Positions 9,116 to 19,700 of a stretch of DNA of 64,000 bases are shown in pieces. The first letter of the stretch is position 1. Each line of letters opens with the position of its first letter. Source of the DNA: JACCYX01 sp964610045 (GTDB taxonomy: Bacteria; Chloroflexota; Chloroflexia; Thermomicrobiales; UBA6265). The stretch is taken from the NCBI GenBank assembly GCA_964610045.1, contig CAZSUN010000010.1, positions 1-64,000 on the forward strand, given 5' to 3'. A program made the translations under genes and the position numbers. Under the pieces are notes generated by a model. The model worked only from the letters and a program-made list of their open reading frames with translations. It did no database searches and was not told the origin of the DNA.

Positions 9116-11412
9116 CGGGAGTCACCTTTGGGCGATGTGTCAGCGAAGGCCCTGAAGCACCCGGACAGGGAACGCAACCAGAGTCCGCCAAGACCGCTTA
9201 GCGTCATCCAGTGCCCGAACGTGTAACCTCCCGAGACAGAGCCATGCCACAAGACGCCAGCAACTCCGCTGGTCCAGCTGATGATATTGCCAATACAGGT
9301 CAGGTGTTCCCTGTATTTCTCGACCCACCTGTATATGTACTCCGTTATTCCCTGGGCTAGAAACCGCGTTTGTCTTCCAGGAATCAGGGTCGAGGCAGAG
9401 CCGCGGCCGTCCGGGAACTGGTCGAACGTGTGACCGGTGGCGGGATCGACGACCCACCAGCCGTAGAGTTCCGCGCCATCGAGTTCGACTGGCTGGGCGG
9501 GAGCGACAAGGATCGCGCCGGAATCCAGCGATCGCGTCATCAGGATGCCTGACGACGGTCCGATCGACACCTGCATCAGGTCGGCGGCGGACTGGAGCAC
9601 GCGGATGCCAACATCCTCCTCGTCGGCCTGCATGAAGACCGCGCCGATCGAGGGCGCTTCTGCGATCGAGCCGGCTGCGGCGGGGTCGCCCAAGGACCTG
9701 GTTTCAGGCGCGAGCAGCACCCGCTCGGCAACGGTGTCGAGGATGCCGGAGAGCACTTGCGGATGGACATCCGCTATCTGGTTGACGTCTGAAAGCGGCA
9801 GCGTGGTCCGGTGTCGATGGATGAGGTCGGCGGCGAGGCGAATGCGCTCATCTTCGGCGCCTGGCGCGGCTGGGGTCACGGTGATGGCTGTCACATTGGG
9901 CACGGACGGATACGACCAGTAGCCGAAAGCACCTTCCTCGGCGACGCCCATGCCATCGCGCAGGAATCCGAGGCTGGGGCCAAGGACGCCGATCTCGCCG
10001 AAAGGGTCGCCTTCGAGCGTTCGCGCGATCGCGTACATGCCTGGAATGCGGGCGATATCGACGTGCAATACGGTCAGGCCGTCAAAGCCCGCGATCAGGT
10101 CTTCGAACAAGTCGTCCGGCACGGTTTGCGCCGGGGGGATCGTGACCGGGTCGAAGGTGCCGTTAAGGCGGTCCGTGGCCGGCACTCGGTCAAGCAGGAC
10201 TCGTTCGATCGAAACCGGCCCGGCGTCTGGACTGGTGATCTCGACCACGAGCAAGGCGGCAATCGTTTCCCCATCGAGCGCGCCCTGCGCAGGCTCGTCG
10301 CCGCCAAGCGACTCGAAGACGCCGAGAGCGCTCGCGCCGTCTTTCGCGAAGACCATCGGCTGGCTGGCCGCGGTGATCTCGCCGGCGGCGTAAAAGCTGG
10401 GGGAAACGGTGATCTGGTCGGAATACAGTTGGCCAACCGTGCCCGCAACACCGGCGGGATCGCTGGAGACGAGGCTGAGTCCGACTGGTACATCGAAAAT
10501 GGCGAAAGCAGGGCGGGCAAACGTAACGGCATCGCGCCGGACAAGGTCGCCCTGGGACAGCTCCTCGGCCACGACCCGGTACGTCACCTGGTGATGCCAG
10601 TCGTCCGGCAGTGCCTCAAAGGTTTCCGCCGGCGCAACGCTGTTGGTCACAATCTCGCTGTCCGGGATGGTTGGGTCGAGATCGAGCCAGGAACCGCCGT
10701 CCGGCACCTGAATCCAGGTGTGCCGGGTCCGCTCGCGCTCGACTATGGCGACGGCGGGAAGATCGGGCAACTCGATTCCGGCATCGGCCAGGGCGTCGCG
10801 CACCATCGTGTGCACGGTCTCGGTGGTGGCGGTGCCAAGGGCGATCGCGTTCTCTGCTGATGCCTGAAGCTGTTCCAGCAGTGCTTCGTCCTCGGTGTTG
10901 AGGGGTTCGGATGAGTCGCCACCGAGGATCTCGCCCCAGGTGGCGATCAGACCCTGGAACTGCGCCTGGGCTTCCTCCAGGGTGGGGGTGAGCAGGGCGG
11001 TGAGCGACGATTCGCGATCTGCATCGAGCGGTGTGGTGGCGAACCGATAGCGCACCTGCGAAATCGCCAGCAGTTCGGCGAGGAGCATTGCCTGGTCTGC
11101 CGAGTTGCCGGCCCGTGCCCAGAGCGTGCCTTTCGCTCCACGCAACACGCCGGCGTAGGTCTCGTACCGGATCTCATCCCGAACGAAGGCGAAAATGGCG
11201 CCGGTATCGTAGCCGAGGCGGGCGGCTACAGCAGCGACCGTCTCCGGATCGCTCGCGGTGGGTGGTTGATCGGTCTGGTGCGCCATGCCGTCATGCCGGA
11301 TTTCAGTGCTTCCCAGCGCGGCGGCAGCGACACCTGCGGCGCCAGCCCGGAGCAGGGCGCGCCGGCTCAATGGCTGAGTCCGCTCTTCTGAGGCGTGACG
11401 CAACGTGGTCAT
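9112..11412 (-). CDS. Tat-exported transglutaminase-fold protein, probably lacking the catalytic cysteine
   Basis: About 766 residues. The N-terminus has a twin-arginine signal (SRRALLRAGAAGVAAAALG), so export in the folded state is expected. Residues 70-250 resemble the transglutaminase/cysteine-protease-like core: the helix GNSADQAMLLAELL, then HTWIQV and DLDPT carrying the family His and Asp. The residue that is normally the nucleophilic Cys is Ser at about position 106 (numbered from the upstream ATG at 11418). The remaining roughly 500 residues are unrecognised beta-rich sequence. ATG at 11412 is preferred because GGAGAG lies 6 nt before it; ATG at 11418 adds two residues. Its stop overlaps the start of the VWA protein (ATGA), which suggests joint production and perhaps physical partnership. 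Confidence 0.7.
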   Translation of the reverse strand: MTTLRHASEERTQPLSRRALLRAGAAGVAAAALGSTEIRHDGMAHQTDQPPTASDPETVAAVAARLGYDTGAIFAFVRDEIRYETYAGVLRGAKGTLWARAGNSADQAMLLAELLAISQVRYRFATTPLDADRESSLTALLTPTLEEAQAQFQGLIATWGEILGGDSSEPLNTEDEALLEQLQASAENAIALGTATTETVHTMVRDALADAGIELPDLPAVAIVERERTRHTWIQVPDGGSWLDLDPTIPDSEIVTNSVAPAETFEALPDDWHHQVTYRVVAEELSQGDLVRRDAVTFARPAFAIFDVPVGLSLVSSDPAGVAGTVGQLYSDQITVSPSFYAAGEITAASQPMVFAKDGASALGVFESLGGDEPAQGALDGETIAALLVVEITSPDAGPVSIERVLLDRVPATDRLNGTFDPVTIPPAQTVPDDLFEDLIAGFDGLTVLHVDIARIPGMYAIARTLEGDPFGEIGVLGPSLGFLRDGMGVAEEGAFGYWSYPSVPNVTAITVTPAAPGAEDERIRLAADLIHRHRTTLPLSDVNQIADVHPQVLSGILDTVAERVLLAPETRSLGDPAAAGSIAEAPSIGAVFMQADEEDVGIRVLQSAADLMQVSIGPSSGILMTRSLDSGAILVAPAQPVELDGAELYGWWVVDPATGHTFDQFPDGRGSASTLIPGRQTRFLAQGITEYIYRWVEKYREHLTCIGNIISWTSGVAGVLWHGSVSGGYTFGHWMTLSGLGGLWLRSLSGCFRAFADTSPKGDSR

Positions 11413-11560
11413 CTCCATCTCTCCGGAACGACCCGGGATGCGGCCGGATCACGATGAACGAGGACCCCAGTTGCAGACTCAGTGTGTGGTTTCGTCGTCG
11501 CGTTGACCATACGTGACATCACGTATTTGCCGGAACGCCTTGCGGAGGCAGGCAATGCGC

Positions 11561-13558
11561 TCAGCCGACGTGGATGGCGGGCCGCCGGCGGGGATCGGGT
11601 TCGGCGCGGCGGAGGATCTCGTGGGTGACGGGGGCGACATCGCCTTCGCCGAAGAGGATGAAGCGCGCCAGGTACTTGAGGGGGTTTCCTTCGGTCCAGC
11701 CGAAGTAGATATGCGGCTGGAGGCGGGTGACATCCTGGATGTGGAGCAGCACGGCGGCGATGGTGTTGGGGACGGAGGGACCCTCGACGCTGAGGACGGG
11801 GAAGCCGTCGATGACTTCGCCGTGGACGAGCAGGCGGGAGGCGAATTCGGAGGCATCGCCGACGGTGACTTCGAGGAAGAGGACGGGATCGCCCTTCGGG
11901 ATGTTGGAGGCCTGGCGTTCCTCGCGCTCCTTGCGGAGGTACTCGCGGGAGGTGCGGGCATCGGGGTGGTTGGCGATGAGACGGACGATCCCCTTGCGGG
12001 CGGCCTTGCGGACGAGGGCGTCGGCGGCAGGATCGAGGAGGACTTCCTCGGCGCGGAGTTCGGTGGAGCGGGCGGCGCGGGAGACGAGGGACATCACGAC
12101 GATGGCGCCGATGAAGAAGAGGGCGATCTGGAGTCCGCGCGCGTTGCTGAAGATCGTGACACCCATCGTGTACACGAAAATCACCGCCACGATACCGAAT
12201 CCGACGGCGGCACGGGTCTGCTGGCGGCGGGCCGCATCGAGGGTGACCGCCACCGTGGCCGAGGTGATCACGGCCAGTACCCCGGTGGCGTAGGCAGCCG
12301 CCTGGGCGTCGACGCTGGCCCGGAACAGGATGGTGACGGCGAAGCAGATGGTCGTGAAGACAAGGACGAGCGGTCGCGAGGCGCGGGCCCAGTCAGGCGC
12401 CATTCCGTAACGCGGCAGGTAACGGGGGACGATGTTGAGCAGACCGGCCATGGCGGAGGCGCCGGCGAACCAGAGGATCAGGATGGTGCTGACGTCGTAG
12501 ACAGTCCCGAAGACATCGCCCAACAGGTCGTGCGCCAGGTAGGCAAGGGCGCGGCCGTTGGCCTCTCCCCCCTCTTCGAATTGCTCGTGCGGGATCAGGA
12601 CGGTGGTGACCACGCTGCTGAACAGCAGGTAGAAACTCATGATCGCGGCAGCGGTGGTCAACAGGTGGTGAGTGTTGCGAATCCGGCCGGCGGGTTCAAC
12701 CGGGTCATCGTCCGGGTCACCCTCGACGAGCGGCATCACCACCACACCGGTCTCGAACCCCGAGAGTCCGAGCGCAAGCTTGGGGAAGACAATCAGGGCC
12801 GCCGCGATCATCGCCAGGGGATTGGCGTAGTCGGCGTTGAGCATCTCGCGCCAGTCCGACAGGTGATCGGGATGCCGGACGACTTCGACCATTGCCAGGG
12901 TGATGACGACGAGATTGATGCCGAGAAACGCCACGACGAGACCGACCGCGATCGAAATCGCCTCACCGAAACCCTTGAGGAACACCCCGCCCAACAGGCC
13001 GACGAGGAGGAGCGTGATCGGCACCTCGTAGCCGTGGATGCCGCCGGTGAACGGGTTTTCGATGATGTGGGCAGTCGCATCCGCCGCCGACAGGGTGATC
13101 GTGATGATGAAGCCGGTCGCGACGAACCCGAGGAGCGCAAGCACCATCAGCTTGCCCTGCCACCAGGGCAGCAGGTGCTCCAGCATCGAGATCGACCCGT
13201 CGCCGTGGGGGCTGCGGATGGCGACGCGCTTGTACATCGGCAGCGCGCCGACGAGGGTGATGATGACGAGGATGAGGGTCGCGAGCGGCGAAAGCGCGCC
13301 GGCCGCGAGGGCAGCGATGCCGGGTTGGTAGCCGAGAGTGGAGAAATAATCGACCCCGGTCAGGCACATCACTTTCCACCAGGGGTGCTGCTGGTGCTGG
13401 CCTTCCTGCTCGTGCGGGCCCGCCACCTGGCGGGGGTGGCCCTTGAGGAGCCAGGTGCGGAATGGACCGGTCGGGGTGAGCGATGGCTGCGTCCCACGCG
13501 GGGCGGTTCTCGGGCGACGTCGGGGCGGCCTGACTGCGTTCGGGTAGACCTGTTTCAT
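11561..13558 (-). CDS. APC-superfamily amino acid permease-like transporter
   Basis: Integral membrane transporter of the amino acid/polyamine/organocation superfamily; the substrate is unknown. A basic, proline-rich cytoplasmic N-terminus of about 65 residues is followed by about 12 hydrophobic helices. The first carries the unwound-helix pattern around YFSTLGYQPGIAALAAG. After the last helix comes a soluble C-terminal domain of about 160 residues with the segment NIPKGDPVLFLEVTVGD. ATG at 13558 is chosen; GTG at 13627 would add 23 residues and has no better ribosome site. It stands alone, downstream of the terminator that closes the giant repeat-protein gene. The long soluble tail is unusual for APC porters and may be regulatory. 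Confidence 0.8.
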   Translation of the reverse strand: MKQVYPNAVRPPRRRPRTAPRGTQPSLTPTGPFRTWLLKGHPRQVAGPHEQEGQHQQHPWWKVMCLTGVDYFSTLGYQPGIAALAAGALSPLATLILVIITLVGALPMYKRVAIRSPHGDGSISMLEHLLPWWQGKLMVLALLGFVATGFIITITLSAADATAHIIENPFTGGIHGYEVPITLLLVGLLGGVFLKGFGEAISIAVGLVVAFLGINLVVITLAMVEVVRHPDHLSDWREMLNADYANPLAMIAAALIVFPKLALGLSGFETGVVVMPLVEGDPDDDPVEPAGRIRNTHHLLTTAAAIMSFYLLFSSVVTTVLIPHEQFEEGGEANGRALAYLAHDLLGDVFGTVYDVSTILILWFAGASAMAGLLNIVPRYLPRYGMAPDWARASRPLVLVFTTICFAVTILFRASVDAQAAAYATGVLAVITSATVAVTLDAARRQQTRAAVGFGIVAVIFVYTMGVTIFSNARGLQIALFFIGAIVVMSLVSRAARSTELRAEEVLLDPAADALVRKAARKGIVRLIANHPDARTSREYLRKEREERQASNIPKGDPVLFLEVTVGDASEFASRLLVHGEVIDGFPVLSVEGPSVPNTIAAVLLHIQDVTRLQPHIYFGWTEGNPLKYLARFILFGEGDVAPVTHEILRRAEPDPRRRPAIHVG

Positions 13559-13668
13559 CTGACGCCACACGCGGGTGACCACTGCCGGCCGAAGTGTCTT
13601 CGGGCCGGGCCAGTGTAGCACCGCCACGGATCACGATGCGGGCCCGGAGAGGCATGTGAATGCCGAAA

Positions 13669-13705
13669 ACAACACCCCCGGAGATTGGCTCTCCGGGGGT
13701 GTTGT
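13669..13705 (-). terminator. Rho-independent terminator of the giant repeat-protein gene
   Basis: A perfect 16-bp stem (13669-13684 with 13690-13705) closes a 5-nt loop. Read on the minus strand it is followed by TTTTC. It lies 18 bp beyond the stop of the 2637-residue protein gene. Confidence 0.9.
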
Positions 13706-13722
13706 GCGAGGTAGGGACCCGA

Positions 13723-16700
13723 CTATGCCTTGCGCCGGCTCCTGATGCTGCCGGTGCCCACGGCTGCTGCCGCAAGCAGCATCAGCATCGCCGCCGCGAC
13801 CTGACCCCAGAGCGGGATCATCGAGCCACTGGCCGGTGCTCCAGAACCGGTCACCGGCAGGACGGAAATCGGCGTTTCGGAGCCAGGTGGCGGGCAGGTG
13901 ACCGTCGCCTCGGCCTCGGCCTCGTTGTTGTCCAGCGCGGCCTCCGGCTCATTGCTTGCCTCCACCGAGACGGTGTTGACGAGCGTGGTGCAGTTGGATG
14001 TCGTGGTCGGCGCCACCACCGTGATGTCGACCGACTCGCCCGGCGCCAACGTGGCGAAGGTGCACACCAGGTTGCCGCCCGCGACATCGCAGCTGCCGGC
14101 GGCGTCACCAGTGACCCGCCAGTTCAGGCCTGCCGGAAGTTCATCCGTGACCACCACGTCGTAGGCATTGCCTTCGCCGAGATTGGTCACCGTGATCGTG
14201 AAGCTCACCTGGTCACCAGCCATCAGGTCGGTGTCGGCGGCAGTTTTCTCGATCTCGAGATCCGGGCAGAGCACGTCGATTTCGGCACTGTCCGTGTTGT
14301 TGTCCGTCACGGACGGCGGCGTCTCGCCGCGCACCAGCGCCCTTTGCGGTACTGGCTCTTCGTCCACAGGTGTCTCGTTCGACGCTTCAACGGTCACGGT
14401 GTTCAGCAACGTTCCGCAGTCGGCCGCGTCAGTGGTCCCGACGACAGTGATGTCGACGGACGCTCCCGGCGCGAGCGTGTCGAACTCGCAGGTCAGTGTC
14501 CCATCGGCGATGGCACACCCTTCAACTGCCGGATCAATGGCCCATTCGACGCCTGTGGGCAAGACATCCGTCACGACCACGTCGTAGGCGTTGCCTTCGC
14601 CGATGTTCGACACCGTGATGGTGAACGACGCCTCGTCACCAGCCGAGATCGGCGACTCGGCCGCTGTCTTCTCGACCGCGAGGTCCGGGCAGAGGACCTC
14701 GATGGTTGCATCGGCCTCGTTATTGTCGAGGTCGCCTTCGGCTTCGTTGCTGGCTTCGGCACTGGCGAGGTTCTCCAGCAGGCCGCAATCAGCCGCATCG
14801 GTCGTCCCAACCACCGTGATGTCGATGGTGTCGCCGGGCGCCATCGTGCCGAAATCGCAGGTCAGGGTGCCGCCGGTGATGGAGCAGCCATCGACTGCCG
14901 GGTCGATCGACCACGAGACGCCATCGGGCAGGTCATCGGTCACGACCACGTCGTAGGCGTTGCCCTCGCCCAGGTTCGAGACTGTAATGGTGAAGCTGGC
15001 CTGGTCGCCCGAGGAAATTGGCGATTCCGCGGCGGACTTCAGGACTTCGATGTCCGGGCACAGGACATCGATCGAGGCGTCATCGGAGTTATTCGCCAAA
15101 TCCTCCTCGGCTTCATTGCTGGCGTCGGCGCTGGCGGTGTTCTCCAGGGTGCCGCAGTCGGTCGGGTCCGTCGGTCCAACCACGGTCACCGAGAAGGTGT
15201 CGCCGGATTCCATCGTGCCGATGTCGCAGGTCAGCGTGACGCCGTCATCGGCGATCGCGCAGGCTTCGTTCTCCGGCTCGATGACCCATTCGACCCCAGC
15301 CGGCAGCGTGTCGGTGAGGACAACGTTGTCGGCGCGACCATCGCCGATGTTGTTCACCGTGATGGTGAAGCTCACCTCGTCGGCAGCCGAGACTGACTCC
15401 TCGGCCGCTTCCTTGAGGACTTCAATGTCCGGGCAGAGGACCTCGATGCTGGCGTCGTCGGCGTTGTTGTCGAGGTCGCCCTCGGCTTCATTGCTGGCGT
15501 CGGCGCTGGCCGTATTCTCCAGGGTGCCGCAGTCAGTCGGATCAGTTGGACCAACCACCGTGACACTGAACTCGTCGCCGGGCGCCATCGTGCCGATGTC
15601 GCAAGTCAGCGAGATGCCGTCGTCAGCGATCGAGCAGGCCTCGTTGGCGGGATCGATGGTCCACTCGATGCCAGCAGGCAGGGTGTCGGTCAGCACCACA
15701 TCGTAGGCGTTGCCGACGTTCTCGCCCGCAGGATTGGTGACGACGATGGTGAAACCAACCTCGTCGCTGGCGGAGACGACCGGGGTGTCGGTCGATTTCT
15801 CGACGATCACGTCCGGGCAGAGCACGCTGATCGTCGCCGTCGACGAGTTGCCATTGCCAGCAGCTTCCTCGTCCTCGTTGCTGGCCTCGATCGAGGCCGT
15901 ATTTGTCAGCACGCCGCAGTCGGGTGCATCGGTCGTGCCGACGACAGATACGGTGAACACGTCACCGGGTTCCATGGTCCCGATGTCACAGGTCAGGGTT
16001 ACGCCATCGCCGGCGATGGTGCAGGCTTCGTTGGCGGGATCGATGGTCCATTCGATGCCGGCTGGCAGCGTGTCGGTCAATTCCACGTCGTAGGCGGTGC
16101 CGACGTTGACTCCTGCCGGATTCGTCACGACGATGCTGAAGCTCACGTCGTCGCCGGCGGAGACGACTGGGGTATCGGTCGATTTTTCGACGATCACATC
16201 CGGGCACTGGATCAGGATGGATGCGGAATCCTCGTTTGCGTACTCATCGCCCTCTGGTTCGTTGGATGCGGTGCCACGCGCGATGTTGACCCTGAGCCCG
16301 CAGTCGGCAGCGTCGGTTTGGCCGACAACAGTCACCGAGAATGAGTCATCCGGTTCCAGAGTCCCGATGTCACAGGTCAGCGTGACACCATCATCGGCAA
16401 TCTCGCAGGCTTCGTTGGCCGGATCGATGGCCCATTCGATACCGGCTGGCAGTGTGTCGGTCAACTCGACGTTGTACGCGGTGCCGACATCCTCCCCTCC
16501 GGGATTGGAAATGGTGATGGTGTAGCTGGCCTCGTCGCCTGCCGAGATGATTGGGGTATCGGTATCCTTCTCAACCAGGATGCCCGGGCAGTCGATGTCG
16601 AGGTAGGCGGTCGAGCTGTTGTTCTCCGTAACGTCGGGTGGTACTTCACCCCTGAAGACGAGGGTGCCATACCGGCCAGACGCGATCGACCGGGCGGGGC

Positions 16701-19700
16701 CGGATTCCGGCACTTCGTTGGCGGCCTCGACTGTCACCGTATTGACCAGGACACCGCAGTTGGTGGGGTCGGTTTCGCCGGTGACCGTGATACTGACCGG
16801 GCTGCCCGGCTCCAGGGAATCGAACGAACACGCGAGGATGCCGTCGGTGATTGCGCAGCCATCGACCGCCGGGTCGATCACCCAGTCGATTCCCTCCGGC
16901 AACTCGTCCTCGAGGGTCACGTCGTAGGCGGTGCCCTCACCGATATTGGAGAGGGTAATCGTGAACGCCGCGTTGTCACCGGCCGAGATCGGGGTGTTGG
17001 CGGCTTCCTTGATCACCTCGAGATCCGGGCAGTTGACGGCGATTTCCGCACTGCCGGTGTTGTTCTCCTGGACATCATCTGGCTCGTTGGTTGCGTCTGC
17101 ACTGGCCGAGTTCTCGAGCACGCCGCAGTCTGCCGCGTCGGTGGTTCCGGTCACGGTCACGCTGAACGTGTCGTCGGGATCCATGTCCCCGATGTCACAG
17201 GTGAGATCGAGGCCGGAAAGGGTGCAGGATTCGTTGACTGGATCGATCGACCAGTCAATCCCGGCCGGGAGGGTGTCGTTGAGTTCGACATCCCGCGCCA
17301 GGCCCTCACCGATGTTCGTTACCGTGATCGTGAAGCTGACATCGTCGCCGGCGTTGACTGACTCCGACCCGGCTTCCTTCACGACCTCGATGTCTGGCGC
17401 CTCGACGACGAATGTTTCCTCGCCACAGGCGCTCACGGCGGCGTTATTGTTCTGGTCGCCGGAGTAGCTGACGACCCAGTTGTACGTTCCTGGCTGGTTG
17501 ACGACGACATTGGCGGACGGCGGAAAGGTCGGCCCGTTCAGGGTGAAGACCTGCGGTCCGAACACGTTTGTGCCCGTCGCGCAGTCGGCCGAGCGGTACA
17601 GCGTGTAGGTCAGGCTGCCAGTACGGGTGACCGTACCGGTGCCAGGCACCAACTGGGTGGTGTCGTAGACCGCGTCACCGAGGACTACCGTGCCACCCTG
17701 CTCGATCTCGGTGGCAGGATTACCGGCCACGAACATTTCCGTGAAGATGTCCGGATTTAGTTTGGTGGTGTTGCAGTTGGCGACCGCGCTGCCCCTCGTG
17801 CCGTCCGGCCAGGTGATCTGGACGGACAATTGCCGCCATGACTGCAGGACGAAGTTCACCCCTGAGGCTGGGTTGCTGCTGTCGTAGGCGTGATAGGTGA
17901 TGGCCGTCAACGGGTTCAGCAGGTTATCGGTCGGTGTTGCCACGACAACCAGGTTCGGGTCGATATCCGGATCGGCGGTCGTCGGCTTGGAAACCAGGAC
18001 CTGGAAGGTGGACAGTTGTGTGGATGCGTTGTAGGTGCAGCGGATGTTCACGTTTTTCGGGTTTTGCGTGACACCGGTGAATGTTTCCTCACCACACTCG
18101 GTCTTCACCGTTTCCGGGATGCCGTCGTTGGTGAGGTCGCCCGATACCGTCACGACCCAGTTGTAGGTTCCCCAGTCAGCGGTGCCGAGAGTGAACGGCG
18201 TCGTCGTGAGCGTCAGGTTTGTCGGGGTGATCGTGAAGTCGTTATAGGTGAATGTCTGCACCGGCGTTCCGGAGCAGTCCGTGCTCTTGAACAGCTCGAA
18301 CGTGACATCGCCGGTGGTTTGGACCGGGAGTCCGAGGATGATCAGGGTGTCGGTGACGCTGGCTGGAAGATAGCGAATCTGGCTGTCATCCGCGATGACC
18401 TGACCGTTCGACCGCATCTCGGTGCGGATGATGATTTCCGTTTCCGGGTCGAGGGTGAAGTTCTCGGTTCCACATTCGCTTTTGGCCGGGAAATTGGTGT
18501 TGTTTCCCGAGTAGATCGCCTGGATACTCCACTCGCCGATGAACGGGGGCAGGATGGTGCCGGACGGCGGAATGGCGCCGTTCGTGACCGTCACCGTCGG
18601 GGCGAACACGGGAGTGCCGGAGCAGTCGGCGCTGTGATAGAAGTTGTAGGTCACCGTGCCACTGGCGTTCGATGTCGCGCCGGTCAGCACGGCGGTGTCG
18701 CCGATTGGTTCGCCTGCCTGGATTGTGGAGTTGTTCGCGATCTCGCCGTTGTTCTCGTCAACCATTTTCGTGGTGATGGTGGGCTGCAGGGCGATGTAGA
18801 ACGTTTCGGAACTACAGGCACTGACCGAGGGCGCGTAGTCGGCGTCGCCGGAGTAGGTCACCACCCAGTTGTAGATGCCGGGTACCGTCAATGTCACGCT
18901 GGGCGACGGGTCCCCCAGCGGCACACCCTCGTACAACTCGATCGGGTTGCCAGAGCAGTTGGCGTTGTTGTAGAGCGCGTAGGTCAATGTGCCGGTTGCG
19001 TCGTCCGGTGTCACGACTGCCGTATCGAAGGTTGGGGTACCGGCGAGCACACGCTCGTTGTTCCCGAGCTCTGTTTCACCGACATACATCGTCGTCGCAA
19101 CGGATGACGGCTTGCCGACGACGACGATCGTCTCGGCGCCGCAGGGGCTGCTGACGGAGGCGTTGTTGTTGTCACCGCTGTAGACGGCCACCCACTCGTA
19201 GGTGCCCTGATTCTCGAATATGAACGTGCCGGACGGCCCCTGGACGACACCATTCACCACCGGAACCGGCGCCGAAGTGAAGATGGCATCGGTGAGCGGA
19301 TCGCAATCCTGACCCGTTCCCTGGAAAAGATAGAACGTGACCGTGCCGCCGGCATTGGGGGTCACGCCGTCGAGGACTGCGGTGTCGCGGAGGATGGTGT
19401 CGACGGTGACGGTGCTGCCGTCCGGCTTGTCAACGCCGTTGGTGTCCTCAACCATGGTCGAGATGCCGCCCTGGCCCTGGCCGACGAAGAATTCCTCATC
19501 CCCACAGGAGGTGCTGGCGGGGTTGTTCTTGTCGTCGCCCGAGTAGGAGGCTGTCCAGTTCCAGGTGCCGCCCGGCAGCGGACCCACGTCTGGTGTGGGG
19601 GGTACCGTACCGTCGGAGTTGAGCGGCACGGTTACCGTGAAGTACGGCTCCCCGGCACAGGTGTAATTGTTGTAGAGCGAGAAGGTGACGGTGCCTGTGG

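Noticed and set aside
11513..13618. Plus-strand open frame (701 codons) opposite the APC permease
   Set aside because: The product is full of Gly/Asp/Glu runs with no family match. The minus strand encodes a clear 12-helix transporter.
13660..15396. Plus-strand open frame of 578 codons opposite the DUF11 array
   Set aside because: Its apparent repeats only mirror the tandem DUF11 repeats on the other strand.
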